64,000 bases of DNA from Candidatus Altimarinota bacterium (GCA_028713325.1 JAQTON010000004.1:1-64000), one strand, 5' to 3'. Numbered from the stretch's first letter, positions 9,605 to 19,880 are shown. Numbers and translations: made by a program. Notes: generated by a model not told the origin, from the sequence alone.

Positions 9605-10669
9605 CTAATGGTGACTTTCTGCCGAATGATGACTGCTCTCGTCCGTAACAAAATGTTTCTTATTTTCCAGATAAGCGTTGTACCAGATGGTTTCCACGAA
9701 TATCTCCAGTACCGAGTTCAGATGGGATATGAACACGAGAAGCACGAGGAAGAGTATCGAGAGTACTCCTATCGACAGGATTTGCAGTATGGAAATAGTG
9801 ACATAGGTGAAAAGTCCGGATATTATAAAAGGGAAAATTATGAAAATGATGGCAGTAATAAAAGTCCGAATATATACCAGAAGAAGAGTAAAATAGAGAT
9901 GAAAAGTTATATCAAGGTTACTGAGTGCCATTCGTACCGAAAGACTGAGTGATTCCAACGCTTTTTTATGTTCGAATATGATAAAAAATCGTGCATACGA
10001 AAAGAGGATATTTACGAGAAAAGAAAAACCCAGATAGACAATCATAAACAGGGTAATGCTCATGAAATAGTCTTTCCCGAATATCCTCAGAAGAAAGAGG
10101 TAGAAAGTAATAATGGAGAGAAGCTTGAAGATGGCGAGAGAATTACTGAGCTCAAAAATCGGAAGAAAATTCATGAGTCCCCGAGAGATACCATATCCAA
10201 GTCGCCCCTTGGTCTCACGAGGTTCAAAAGATCCGTCCTGTCTCTTGGCTATGAGGGATATAAGTCCTCATTCTGCAATCGGAGTAATAAAAAGATAGAG
10301 GATAACCCCGATAACGAGTGCTCCAATGACTTGCAGAAAATAAGAGGTATGAACCCATTGTATGATAAGAGCAAAAAATTGGTCTTTGAGTTGAAATATA
10401 TAAACGTAAGAAAAGGCAATCTGATAGAGGATGATACATCCCAAATAAATAGTGGACAATAAGGATGGAAAAAAGTTGAATTTTTTTATGAAAGAAGTGT
10501 TCATGACAAGATGCCAAGCAGGACCCACAATCGCTTCTCGGAGAGTGAGTTCTTTTGGGGTTTCATCTCCATCGCTCGATGTTTTAGAATGAGTCACCTG
10601 GGTTTCATGAGATACGTCCAGATTATGATGCTTTTCATGAGATGAGTGGATGTGTTCGGGAGTTTCCAT
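9605..10669 (-). CDS. Multi-helix membrane protein of unknown function
   Basis: The 354-residue protein ends in TAG. It begins with about 55 His/Ser/Thr-rich cytoplasmic residues (METPEHIHSSHEKHHN). Five or six hydrophobic segments follow, at roughly residues 75-95, 105-130, 180-205, 215-240, 275-300 and 300-325, and a His-rich tail (SSHHSAESHH) ends the chain. Two TGA-Gly codons lie near 10265 and before the second half. No family is recognised; the topology resembles DUF4013-like bacterial membrane proteins. The His-rich ends might bind metal, and copper genes lie just beyond, but it starts after a separate gene and may belong with the binding protein 3 bp upstream. Confidence 0.65.
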
Positions 10670-10672
10670 GGT

Positions 10673-12808
10673 TTAGAAGTTTACTAGAGGAGAATGTTTT
10701 TTTAGCCAATCTATCAGGCCACCAATGTTCTTTCCTTCAAATTTTATGGTAAACTCCTCTTTTAAGTACATATTTTCTCCAATATCGTAGAGCGATGATG
10801 AATACGGGAGCACTTGAGCTGTCCGCAATTGTTTAAGATTTTTGTCTATGAAGAAAGTATTGTGGGGACTATACAGCGGAACAAATACGTTTTCTTTTTT
10901 GAGGATTTCCAAAATTTGTGACTGAATGAATTTGAGCGAATCAGAATTAATTTGACTGGATTTGAGACGTTCGAGGAGGATATCAAGTGTGATATTTTTG
11001 AGTTTTGCGAAATTAAATCCCTTTTCTGCTTGTCAGGAGTGAAGGAACGGGAATATATTATAATCAAAAAGTCATAAATTTATTCCGGTAAGAATCATGG
11101 AATACTGTTTTTCTCCCTTGGATATAATGGTTTGAAGATCTTCCGTAGAAAGAGGGGTGATTTGAACGTCGATTCAGAGAGTTTTGAAATGGCGAGCAAT
11201 CTCTGTTGCAAGCGTCTCCATATAAGGAGTCTGTTTTGTATAAACAAACTGCAATGAAAACTTCTTCAGATTCTTGTCATAGTAGTAGAGAGAATCGAGG
11301 GGTTCGATTTTTTCTGTCAGAGTTTTTTTCTCTTCCGTTTGTTTCTGTTCGAGAACGGCTGAATTGTTTTTTTCCGATTGCAATTTTATGGCATATTCTT
11401 TCTCTTTCGCTTCCGCCTCCTCCGTTGTCGTTGCAAGGAAGAGAGTAATGGTTTCTTTTTCATCTTTCTTTCCCTCTGTTTCAAAAGCAAGATTATAGGT
11501 ATTTTCTCCATTTTTGAGATTTCCCATATTGAGTGCTGCACGATAGTAAAATTTCTTTTCCTTCGGAGAAAAAGCCTTGAGTTTATAGCCATTTATCGAC
11601 ACTCCCGTTACTCCTTCCGGAACATTTCCCGAAAAGAGAATATCCGTCTTTGTCGTTGCAAAATATTTTTTATTGCTGGGGTTGGTAAAATAGGCGGAAA
11701 CCCCTTCGTTTAGTGCTCTCAGATCAACTTTTCCTTTTGTAAGCTCTGATGCAAGAACCTCTTTTTTGAAGTAGCCAATATTTTTCATAACCGCTTCGAT
11801 TTTCGTCGCATCGAAGTCTGAAGGGAGAACCGATTCGTCTGTAAAAAATGGATTTTTGAGGAGCATTCCCGTCTTTTCGTCGAGTGAAGGAAATTTCGCT
11901 TCCGCAAGGGAACCAAGCAGGAGATTTCGGAGTTCTGAATTGATTTTATCCGAGTTGAGGAAGAGTGAAATATATTCCGGAAATATAAACTCATATCGAT
12001 CAAATCGAGGCGAGGAGAGGGAATCGATAGTACTGTTCGGAAAAACTATATTGAGACTATCCTTATTTGCTATGAGCTCGTTTTTATCATCGAAAAATCG
12101 GAATATATATCTTTGAATATACGTCTGCTCCTTTGTGTTTTGTTCATTTTTTATGAAAGAAACCTTTTCATTTTTTGTTTTTTCATCGGATTCTCGTTTT
12201 TCAAAAACATATGGTCCGGATGAAAGATTTTCACTTACGGAAAAACTATTGTTTTTTATTTTCGTCACGACTCCTTTTTCTATAATCGGATAGAGAAGCA
12301 TATCGAGAACCAGAACATCGGCTTTTCCAGAGAATTCAATATATTCCCCTTGATCCGTTATGGTAATTCCTTCCAAAAGTTTCTTGGCCGTTTTATTCAT
12401 ATCGTCATTCTGGAACATACTGTAAGTCGCCAAAATATCCTCTTTGGTTATGGAGGTTCCATCGCTCCACAGTGCATCGTTTTTTATATAACACTTGATT
12501 TCTGAAAAATTTTTCCCGAGATTACAATTAGCGATATCCCCTTCCATCTGTTTTGTTTCAACATTGTACCGGAGAAGCGAGCGGGAGAGGAATCGGAGCA
12601 GATAATCTCCTACCGGATCCGTTCCATAAGTCGCAGGGTTTAAATTCGGTACTGTTCCTATAAATCCTATGTTTATCGTTCCTCCTTCCTCGGGGCTTCG
12701 TACAGCGTCTTCGGATATGTACAGAAAAATAAGATGTACACTGGTTGCAAAAACGAAAAAAACAGAAAGAAATAGAAAATACTTCTTGATAGTTTGGTAT
12801 ATAGACAT
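10673..12808 (-). CDS. Oligopeptide-type ABC solute-binding protein (SBP_bac_5), membrane-anchored
   Basis: The protein has 711 residues; a TGA at 11174 read as Gly joins the two halves. An N-terminal helix (YFLFLSVFFVFATSVHLIFLY) exports or anchors it. The family-5 extracellular binding-protein pattern follows: GTINIGFIGTVPNLNPATYG, LLRYNVETKQMEGDIANC, and DALWSDGTSITKEDILATY. A beta-sandwich-like segment with a charged coiled stretch (EEAEAKEKEYAIKLQSEK) is inserted around residues 390-470, an addition to the usual fold. The family captures oligopeptides for import, but no permease or ATPase genes are next to it, so its partner is elsewhere or it serves another role. Confidence 0.85.
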
Positions 12809-12847
12809 GAGTCGAAATTAGAAAATCTTTGATTTTCGGGTTTTTCC

Positions 12848-13066
12848 TTATGAGAGGAAGAAATAGATAGTTGCATTGACAACAAAAACCGTTCCGAGAA
12901 TAATCGTCGCAATATGAAGGGTTTTTTCTGCTCCTCGTTTTTCAAATTTTCCGAAGTCATTCGATCCCGGTGCGATAGAAAGTCCATTCCCCTTTGCTTG
13001 CACAAGGATAAGAAGGACGAGAAGAATGCTGACTACGATTTGAATAATAAAGAATATCTTAAGCAT
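12848..13066 (-). CDS. secG: Preprotein translocase subunit SecG
   Basis: This 72-residue protein has two membrane helices (IIQIVVSILLVLLILVQ and LHIATIILGTVFVVNATIY) joined by the SecG loop with GNGLS and FGKFEKRGAEK. SecG helps SecA-driven export through SecYEG in the inner membrane. It lies 39 bp upstream of the binding-protein gene on the same strand, so the two may share a transcript. Confidence 0.9.
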   Translation of the reverse strand: MLKIFFIIQIVVSILLVLLILVQAKGNGLSIAPGSNDFGKFEKRGAEKTLHIATIILGTVFVVNATIYFFLS

Positions 13067-13103
13067 AAGAACGATGAGGAGGTTATAACAGAAGTGAAAA
13101 CTT

Positions 13104-13487
13104 CTATTTTTTGACTAAAGTATTCGCAACTATATTGAAAATGGTAAAAATTGCAACCGCAATTGCAAAAATCGCGATGCCGTGTATCTCATAACTCACT
13201 CCATTGATTCCAATCGCCTGGATGGCTTTTTCAAGGAGTTTTAATATTATCCCGTTGATAACGAGGATAAAAAGTCCGAAAGTCAGGAGCATGAAAGGGA
13301 AACCGACGATTTTCAAAAGAGGACGCACGATGACATTGAGGAGTCCGAGGATGATTCCTCCGGCGATATAGAGTTGCCAGCCCCCCGTTGCGACAATTCC
13401 CGAATCGGTCGTCAGATTATAAGGGAGAAAATAAGCAACCCCAAAGAGGATGGTCGCATTCGCGAGGACAGAGATAAGAATTTTCAT
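13104..13487 (-). CDS. Phage holin family 4-like membrane protein
   Basis: The protein has 127 residues from ATG 13487 (MKILISVLANATILFG). Four hydrophobic segments carry the family pattern GWQLYIAGGIILGLLNVIVRPLLKI followed by PFMLLTFGLFILVINGI. The family (YvlD-like) is widespread in ordinary chromosomes, so no prophage is implied. The function is unknown. It precedes secG by 37 bp on the same strand. Confidence 0.8.
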   Translation of the reverse strand: MKILISVLANATILFGVAYFLPYNLTTDSGIVATGGWQLYIAGGIILGLLNVIVRPLLKIVGFPFMLLTFGLFILVINGIILKLLEKAIQAIGINGVSYEIHGIAIFAIAVAIFTIFNIVANTLVKK

Positions 13488-13526
13488 AAGAAATAAATTT
13501 AGTAAATAAAAGAAAAATGAAAGTTT

Positions 13527-13611
13527 TGTCATTGCGAACGAAACGAAGTGGAGTGTGGCAATCCAGGAAAAGTATTTTTAATATGGATTGCTTCGTTCCT
13601 CGCAATGACAG
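13527..13611. repeat. Intergenic inverted repeat, family C copy 1
   Basis: TGTCATTGCGAACGAAACGAAG pairs with CTTCGTTCCTCGCAATGACA. This is the widespread GTCATTGCGAG...CTCGCAATGAC type of dispersed palindrome. Other copies lie at 29032, 32325 and 57972. Confidence 0.8.
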
Positions 13612-13714
13612 ACTACTTGTGATTATATCTTTTTTCTTTTTTTCGCAATTGTTTTGGATTTTTTTCAGAAAATGGATACTATGGGGGCGTTTGTTATTTC
13701 CTCCATCCCGAATT

Positions 13715-14314
13715 ATGAAAAAGAAAATTGCGAGTCTGTTACTGTGGAGTATGTATTTTTTTGGCGGGTTTGGGATAGTATGAGCAACAGTAGTATTCCC
13801 AGATTGAACCACTGTGGGTTCTACTCATTCTCCTGCAACTATAGGATGAGTTCCTTTAGTTGATACTCCTACTCCTGCACAAGGGAGTACTATACCAGCT
13901 ACAAGTAATCCTGCTGGGACAATGACAGTTGCGAATCCAAGTGGTCTTGTAGCTCCATGAGCTACTGTATGATGAACTACATGATGACCTACTCCCTCAT
14001 GAGGTCGCGACGATATGACGAGCACGGACTTTACGCTCAATCCCAACGATCTGAGTCCTTCCGAAAAGAAATATACCGGTGGAACGAAAACGAACTTCAA
14101 AACTCTTCTTGCCAACATCGGAAAGTATCTCCTCATAGCTACCACGACTATCGCCGTTCTCTCCATCGTTATCGGAGGCCTCATGATTTCTACCACCGGA
14201 CCGACGGATCGTGCGGCAAAAGGAAAGACGATTATTATGCTCAATATCATGGCGGTGGTTGTCGCACTTTTTTCTTATTCCATAATACAGCTCGTTTCAT
14301 GGCTCATCGCATAA
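13715..14314 (+). CDS. VirB2/TrbC-like protein with UGA-rich Gly linker
   Basis: The protein has 199 residues. A signal segment (ASLLLWSMYFFGGFGIVGA) is followed by a Pro/Thr/Gly-rich exported stretch. Within that stretch six UGA-Gly codons lie between 13958 and 14002 (APGATVGGTTGGPTPSGG). Two C-terminal hydrophobic segments follow (LLIATTTIAVLSIVIGGLM and MLNIMAVVVALFSYSIIQL), separated by a short charged loop (DRAAKGK), the topology of VirB2/TrbC pilin-like proteins. Three shorter relatives follow on the same strand. A role in a surface structure or secretion channel is inferred. Confidence 0.65.
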
Positions 14315-14316
14315 AA

Positions 14317-14437
14317 GAAATATGAAATAACTTCAATATTTGCATTCAAGCTTTACGCTTCCTCGTTCTTCATACAGTCGTACGGTTCACTACGGTTCGT
14401 AGTTTTCATACAAATATTATCATTCTTTCATATTTCA
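14317..14437 (+). repeat. Intergenic inverted repeat, family A copy 2
   Basis: The outer arms GAAATATGAAATAA and TTCTTTCATATTTC differ wholly from those of other copies but still pair. The core CTTCCTCGTTCTTCATACAGTCGTACGGTTCA is shared. It sits between the first two VirB2-like genes. Confidence 0.8.
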
Positions 14438-14460
14438 AGAATCTCTGGAAACCAATAATT

Positions 14461-14790
14461 TTGATACTTTTCTCACTTTCAGTTCTCTTTTCTTTTTCTC
14501 TCGCAAGTGCTGTCGATAGTCTTCCGCAGCCAGATGCGCTCGGACTCCCGTTTGAGAGTTCTACGGAAGCCACGACTCCTATCGTGAAAATCATCAAAGA
14601 ATCGATTAAGTATGTGGGACTTCTGGCCATTCTCGCACTTTCCTGGGGAGGTATTCAGTTTCTGACTTCCATGGGAAATGATGAAAAAGTGAAGCATGCG
14701 AAACAAACCGTTATCTATGCACTTGTGGGGGTTATCCTTTCCGTTATCGCTTATACTATAATCGATATCGTCAACAGTCTGAGAATTTAG
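14461..14790 (+). CDS. VirB2/TrbC-like pilin-type protein
   Basis: About 109 residues from TTG 14461. No ATG is available, and the frame is open upstream into the repeat, so the start is uncertain. A signal peptide ends near LASA. After a short exported stretch come two hydrophobic helices, YVGLLAILALSWGGIQFLTSM and VIYALVGVILSVIAYTIIDI, around the loop GNDEKVKHAKQT. This helix-charged loop-helix pattern is that of VirB2/TrbC pilins. No UGA codon occurs. It lies 16 bp before the next relative, which supports an operon. Confidence 0.7.
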   Translation: MILFSLSVLFSFSLASAVDSLPQPDALGLPFESSTEATTPIVKIIKESIKYVGLLAILALSWGGIQFLTSMGNDEKVKHAKQTVIYALVGVILSVIAYTIIDIVNSLRI

Positions 14791-14806
14791 AGGTTATTTA
14801 TTTTTT

Positions 14807-15328
14807 ATGAAAAGAAATATGAAAAAATGAATGGTAATTTTCATCCTATCGAGTTTGTGTTTTTTTGGCGGATTGGAAACAGGTTTTGCTGTCGTCACTG
14901 ACACAAGAGAATGTTCTCTGTTCCAGGCGGGGTATGAGTGCTATTGTCCTCCTGATACGACACTGGCTTGTGAAAATGTCCTCTTGCCACCTTCTCCCTC
15001 GGTATCATCTTCCACTTTTGGAAGTTCTCCGGTAGGAGTAACCCAGTCCATGCTTCAGGTTAGCGGTGGTGATAATAGTGCTAACAGTAGTACGAATGTC
15101 ACCTTTAAGGATAATTTCCTCAAAAATATCCAAGTGTATTTTATGGGTCTTCTCTGAATCGTGAGCGTATCGGTATTTCTCTATATCGGATTTATGCTTT
15201 TTACCGCACGGGGAAGCGAGGAGGATTTCAAAAAATCCTGGAAAGCTCTCATATATGCTGTTGTCGGACTGGCAATTATGCCACTTGCGTATGTAGTCGT
15301 CAAGATCGTCACTGGATTCACTTTTTAA
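14807..15328 (+). CDS. VirB2/TrbC-like protein with Cys-rich exported region
   Basis: This 173-residue protein starts at ATG 14807 (MKRNMKKGMVIFILSS, first UGA-Gly in the signal peptide). The exported part carries a Cys cluster (ECSLFQAGYECYCPPD, LACENV) and a Ser/Asn-rich linker. The two C-terminal helices (FMGLLGIVSVSVFLYIGFML and ALIYAVVGLAIMPLAYVVV) flank the loop RGSEEDFKKS, matching its neighbours. Disulfide formation outside the cell is inferred from the cysteines. It is the third of four such genes. Confidence 0.7.
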
Positions 15329-15329
15329 G

Positions 15330-15451
15330 AGAAATCTCTGAAAAACTCGTTCTTTGTGTTTAAATTTCCGTTTCCTCGTTCTCTGTACAGTCGTACAGTT
15401 CACTCCGGTACTCAATTTGCACTCAAATCACTTCATTTTTGAGAGATTTCT
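15330..15451 (+). repeat. Intergenic inverted repeat, family A copy 3
   Basis: Arms AGAAATCTCTGAAAAAC and TTTTTGAGAGATTTCT surround the shared core with CTCTGTACAGTCGTACAG. It separates the third and fourth VirB2-like genes. Confidence 0.8.
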
Positions 15452-15499
15452 GAAAAATTATTATTTTCACACAATCCATTTAAAATAATCCTCTTTCCT

Positions 15500-15898
15500 A
15501 TGAAAAAAATACTCTCCTCTCTTGCCCTTGGTATTATTACTTTCCTTTCTTTTTCGCCCCTATTTGCAGATTGCTCGTACGATGGAAATGGAAGTGTTCA
15601 GTGATCACTTGGGGGCTGTGCTCCAGTAGGCTCGATTACTTCAAATGATTATAGTATAGTGTGAGGAGTGAAGGGAAAAGTAGTACAAATAACCAATCAA
15701 CTCATTATCGCTGGTTCAATCCTCTCTGTTTGAGGAATCGTCTTTGCGGCCATTCTCTATGTAACGGCTCTTGGAGACGGTGAAAAAGTCAAAAAAGCAA
15801 AAACCGCGTTGCAATTCTCTGTCATCGGTTTCGTTCTTATGCTTCTTTCGTTCCCGATAGTGAATGCCATCGTTAACTTGATTTATGGAATCGGATAA
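15500..15898 (+). CDS. VirB2/TrbC-like pilin-type protein
   Basis: The protein has 132 residues with three UGA-Gly codons. A signal peptide (MKKILSSLALGIITFLSF) precedes a short Cys-containing mature N-terminus (DCSYDGNGSVQG). Two helices, QLIIAGSILSVGGIVFAAILY and FSVIGFVLMLLSFPIVNAIV, flank the basic loop GDGEKVKKAK. Size and layout are those of VirB2/TrbC pilin subunits. The gene overlaps the protease gene that follows by 14 bp, which suggests coupling. Confidence 0.72.
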
Positions 15899-16784
15899 TA
15901 ATAAAATCCTTTCAGTTCTTCGGAAATTTCAATTATTAAAAACATTTTTCATGCACTTTGCGTATACTGATTTTCTCAAATTTTTTCTCTATACGATTCT
16001 CTTTTTTCTTCTTTTTTTTGGATATAATACGGTATCTGGACCATATTATGAAACAACTTTTGATAGTGCTTCGATACTAAATCAGGAAGTGTCGATTTCC
16101 ACAACCTCCTCCGAACGACGGACAGTTGCACTGAAGAAAAATATACCCAAGAAAAAGGCAACAGAATCTTCACTCACCATTGCATTCAATCCGGAATACG
16201 TGAAAGTCGATAACGATATAGTGAATCGTCTCAAAGAGATTATTCAATCATCTTATTTCGGGTCAAAGATTACTCCGCTCCATCTCGTACTGGATAGCGA
16301 GAGACAAGATCCGAGGGGACAGGTAGTGGGAAATAAGCTCATTCTTTCCACAACCATTCCGAGTGATTCCGAACAAATGAAGGTTTTTGTCCATGAGCTC
16401 GGACATATTGTCGATATTTTCTATCTGAAAAAAGGATTCTTTGCGGATCCGTCCGATATTTTTTACGCTCTCTCTTGGGAGTCTTTCAACACCAAGAAAA
16501 AAGGGCAAAAAATAACGAATTTCGTTTCTGGATATGCTCTCTCAAATAAATATGAGGATTTTGCGGAGTCATTTTCATGGTATGTGTTTCACAATGAGGA
16601 TTTTGTTAAACGAGCCAAAAATGATACGATTTTGCAAAAGAAGTATGATTTTTTTCGATCCTCTGTGTTTGGAACGGATGCATTTGTAGATACCTCTTTT
16701 TGAATAGACGCTTTGAAAATTTATAATTGGGATACGACAAAGGTTTCAATAGATATTAAAAAATATTTGTATTATATAAAATAG
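15885..16784 (+). CDS. Membrane-anchored zinc metalloprotease-like protein
   Basis: The 299-residue protein overlaps the upstream gene by 14 bp; TGA 16701 is read as Gly and TAG ends the frame. One helix near residues 30-48 (FLKFFLYTILFFLLFFGY) anchors it. The outer domain contains HELGH in KVFVHELGHIVDIF, a gluzincin-type zinc site, followed about 60 residues on by YEDFAESFSWY, whose Glu can be the third ligand. This pattern resembles anthrax lethal-factor-like peptidases. Its position behind four pilin-like genes suggests processing of those proteins, an inference from context only. Confidence 0.65.
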
Positions 16785-16858
16785 TAGATATACTTGATTC
16801 TTCAATAAGCACTGACTGCTTCTTCTTTTTTTAAATCCCCTTCCTTACAAACGAACAT

Positions 16859-17416
16859 ATGAATGATTTTTTTACAGAGCTTGATTCCGATATTCTTGGT
16901 GTGAGAAAAACACAAGAAACTCCCAAATATACCGTTTCTCCCCTTCAAAAAGAGAGAACTGAAATGTGAGGTGAGAAACCTGTAACGGGGAGTCAAAAAA
17001 ATTCTCCGCATAATGCGAATAGAAATATTCCTCATTCTCCGTCGAAATCAAAATCTGAAAAAATTCCAAATAGGGAACAGAATGTGCAGGTTCCCACAAC
17101 CTATATTGCCGATATACGTGCCCAGATGATGAAATCCTGAGTAGTGACGATAGTGTTTAAAGCAGACGAAAAAACAAAAACACTCCTTGGTCATCTGAAA
17201 CTCGAGACTCGCGGTTTTGTTTACCTGGATGAAGTTCGCGAAGCACACAAGATGATTATCAAAAGGGCACGTGCCTCTTATGAGGACACCATTAAAGATG
17301 TTCCAGATATTGAAGAAAAAGATCTTATAAAAATTATTCGTCATGATCTGGAGATATTTCTCCAACAGAAGATGGAGAGAAATCCTGTGATAATCCCGAT
17401 AATTATCTCTGTATAA
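16859..17416 (+). CDS. Stand-alone RNase J C-terminal domain protein
   Basis: The protein has 185 residues with two UGA-Gly codons. The first 80 are polar and apparently disordered. Residues 90-185 match the C-terminal domain of RNase J: SGVVTIVFKADEK, then LETRGFVYLDEV, an acidic helix, and the closing KMERNPVIIPIIISV. No metallo-beta-lactamase part is present. The full RNase J of this genome (53831-55834) has its own, weaker C-terminal region without the RGFVY signature. The piece may assemble with RNase J, where this domain normally mediates oligomer contacts; that is inference. Confidence 0.72.
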
Positions 17417-17457
17417 AAATAACACTCCTCGCGAAATCGCGGAGTGTTATTTTTTTC
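17415..17457. terminator. Bidirectional intrinsic terminator
   Basis: ATAACACTCC...GGAGTGTTAT with an inner CGCGAAATCGCG loop lies between A-runs and T-runs. It sits between the convergent RNase J-domain gene and the DedA gene and overlaps the latter's stop codon. Confidence 0.85.
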
Positions 17458-18043
17458 CATTCCTTGCTCGCCACAAAACAGTAAATAAAACAAGAAGGAT
17501 AATAATGAGTACCAGAATACTGGTGGTATCTCCCGATATTCGCGATATCGTCTCCCATTGGTCACTGAATATATATCCGAGACCGGCAAAGAGAATGACA
17601 TAAATGAACTCCCCGGCGATATCATAAAAAAGAAATTTTTTATATGTTATTTTCGTGAGCCCCGCTAGGATATTGACTGTTGGACCAAGACTTGTTGTGA
17701 GAAATCGACTTGAAAAAATAGTAAAAGTGGAATGACGGGCGAAGAGAATTTCCAACGCTTGGAATTTCGGGGAGATAAGCAGATTTTTGAGTCCGATACG
17801 TACTAGAATATCACGACCATACCGAAATGAGATACAATACCCGATGACGTCTCCCAGTGTGCTCGCAAAAAACCCACAAATAAAGATGGTGTACAAATCA
17901 AAATACCCCTGTGCAGCGAATGCTCCAGCAGCTATAAGAAGAGCAGTTGCAGGAATGGGGAATCCAAAAGATGCTGTCGCAATCACGAGAAAAAGAACCG
18001 CGTATTTATAGATAAGGAGGGAGGAGAGGAAAAAACTCAGCAT
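17447..18043 (-). CDS. DedA family membrane protein
   Basis: The protein has 198 residues from ATG 18043; an upstream extension is open but lacks family features. DedA landmarks are FGFPIPATALLIAAGAFAA, the GDVIGYCISFRYGRD segment, and FSSRFLTTSLGPTVNILAG with the conserved Arg. DedA proteins are inner-membrane lipid or ion handling proteins; several act as undecaprenyl-phosphate or phospholipid flippases. No UGA codon occurs. It lies 10 bp downstream of a single-helix protein and probably shares its transcript. Two other DedA genes are in this window (38537, 51276). Confidence 0.85.
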   Translation of the reverse strand: MLSFFLSSLLIYKYAVLFLVIATASFGFPIPATALLIAAGAFAAQGYFDLYTIFICGFFASTLGDVIGYCISFRYGRDILVRIGLKNLLISPKFQALEILFARHSTFTIFSSRFLTTSLGPTVNILAGLTKITYKKFLFYDIAGEFIYVILFAGLGYIFSDQWETISRISGDTTSILVLIIILLVLFTVLWRARNGKK

Positions 18044-18053
18044 ACTGGGACGG

Positions 18054-18473
18054 TTATTTGATTGGGCGAAGAGATATATATTCAAGCACTTGCTTTTTAA
18101 TTTCTTCGATAAAGATTGCCTTATCAAGTTTTTGATTTCTTATATACCGCCCAATGGAGAGATTGGGGTAGTGAACATCTTCGATATGGAGCATATCTTT
18201 CAGATAGTTCTCTCTTATGTCGAAAACGAAATTGATATACTGAAAGGTCATCCAGGTGTCGATATATTCGATGTCTCTGGCGGAAGTCTGATTCATTTGT
18301 TTGTTTTTGAGGAGAAGTTCAGAAATGGGCATATGATTCTGAAACACGCCGGATCTATGAGCGAGTTGTATATTGCGTATGAGAAACACAGAAAACAGTA
18401 TCAAAAGAACGATAATTGCAATAGTAAAGAAGGATTCTACGGGAGTGAGTTTTTTCAATAGATTCCGAGGCAT
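18054..18473 (-). CDS. Single-helix hypothetical protein
   Basis: The protein has 139 residues with one N-terminal helix (FFTIAIIVLLILFSVFLI). A mostly helical, charged outer or cytoplasmic part follows, with IEYIDTWMTFQYINFVF and IRNQKLDKAIFIEEIKKQVL. No family is recognised. It is upstream of and close to the DedA gene on the same strand. The next 200 bp (18474-18674) contain no gene I can support. Confidence 0.6.
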   Translation of the reverse strand: MPRNLLKKLTPVESFFTIAIIVLLILFSVFLIRNIQLAHRSGVFQNHMPISELLLKNKQMNQTSARDIEYIDTWMTFQYINFVFDIRENYLKDMLHIEDVHYPNLSIGRYIRNQKLDKAIFIEEIKKQVLEYISLRPIK

Positions 18474-18674
18474 ATTACGAATATATTACGGATATATAAG
18501 TGAATTATATGGAGAAAGGAAAATTTACAAACTTAATATTTACTCAAAAGAGTATTTCCGATGAGGTGTTAATGAAACCGGTAGTAGTCAGATAAAAAAC
18601 AAAAGTGACAAAAAAATATTTTTCGATATAGTTGTAATCAGTTACCTTTTTATATTTTTCATCCTCCTATTTTT

Positions 18675-19880
18675 ATGAATGAAAGTATATGCATTCATGC
18701 AGAAAGCGAGACGAATTTACCTGAATTGATCATCAAAGGAAATGCAAGTCTCCCTATTGTACAAGGAGGAATGGGAGTGGGGATATCCAACTGGAGACTC
18801 GCTGGAGCAGTTGCCGGAGAGTGAGCAATCGGGACGCTTTCCGCTATCGGACATTCCATAACTCCAGCATACAAATTATTGCATAAAGGAGCTTTGATAG
18901 AAGCAAAAAAACAGTACCCAAATGGAGTGCCGAAAGAAGTGCGTCAAGGGATATTTTACGATACCAATCTTGTCTGTATTCGTGAAGAGATACGAAAAGC
19001 ACGTGAAATATCAGAAGGGAGGGGGTCTCTCTGGATAAATATCATGATGGCAACCAATGACTATGAACGACAAGTAATTACCGCCTGTGAATCGGGGATT
19101 GACGCGATAGTTTCCGGTGCGGGGTTTCCTTTTGCACTCCCTGAAATTACCAAAAATTATCCAAATATTGCTCTTATCCCCATACTCGCCAATGCACGCG
19201 GGGTAAAAGTTATTGTGAAAAAGTGGGCAAAATATGGAAAAATTCCAGATGCCATTGTTCTCGAAGATCCTTCCAGAGCGGGAGGACACCTTTGAGCATC
19301 GGGTGTTACTAAGATTCACGACAAAGAAACCCTATTGGAAATTTCTCTTCCGGAAACCCTCGAATTCCTCCAATCGGAAGGACTCAATATTCCTATTATT
19401 GTGGCATGAGGAATTGTTGATCGGGCGGATATGGATCGTATGTTTGCTCTCGGAGCTTCATGAGTGCAGATAGGGACGCGTTTTCTTGCTACGAATGAAA
19501 GTGGTGCGAGTCAGGATTTCAAGGAAAGTGTTATCCGTGCGAAAGAAAGCGACATTCGTGAATATATTTCCAATGCAATGCTCCCCGCTCGTGCTCTTAA
19601 TGACAGCGGTATTTTCTCCGTTATAGAAGGTCGCACCGCACATACGCGAGAATGCGTCGAAAATTGTCTCACGCACTGTGCATTCCGGGATGGAGTAAGT
19701 GCTCTCCCAAACGGAGAGACTCCCGCACAGATGTGTATACTTCATGCTCTCGCCCACGCAACCGAAGGTAATAAATCGGAAGCAAAAAACCGGGCTCTTT
19801 ATTTCACCGGAACGTCCGCGACGAGAATACGAACGATAGAAAGCGTAAAAGATATCATAGACGGATTGGTGGGAAGATAA
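18675..19880 (+). CDS. Nitronate monooxygenase-type flavoprotein
   Basis: The protein has 401 residues in the FMN-binding TIM-barrel family of 2-nitropropane dioxygenase/nitronate monooxygenase. Markers are PIVQGGMGVGISNWRLAGAV, EDPSRAGGHLG (family G-H pair), IIVAGGIVDRADMD and GASGVQIGTRFLAT. UGA codons encode Gly in the EGAIGT, HLGAS, VAGGI and GASGV motifs, a clear test of the code because these glycines contact FMN. An N-terminal substrate cap and a long C-terminal region with three Cys (RECVENCLTHC) are present. The family oxidises alkyl nitronates; some members are enoyl-ACP reductases (FabK), so the substrate is uncertain. Confidence 0.85.

Noticed and set aside
13104-13487. Holin-like gene as a sign of prophage
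   Set aside because: This family is common in chromosomes and no other phage gene is near.
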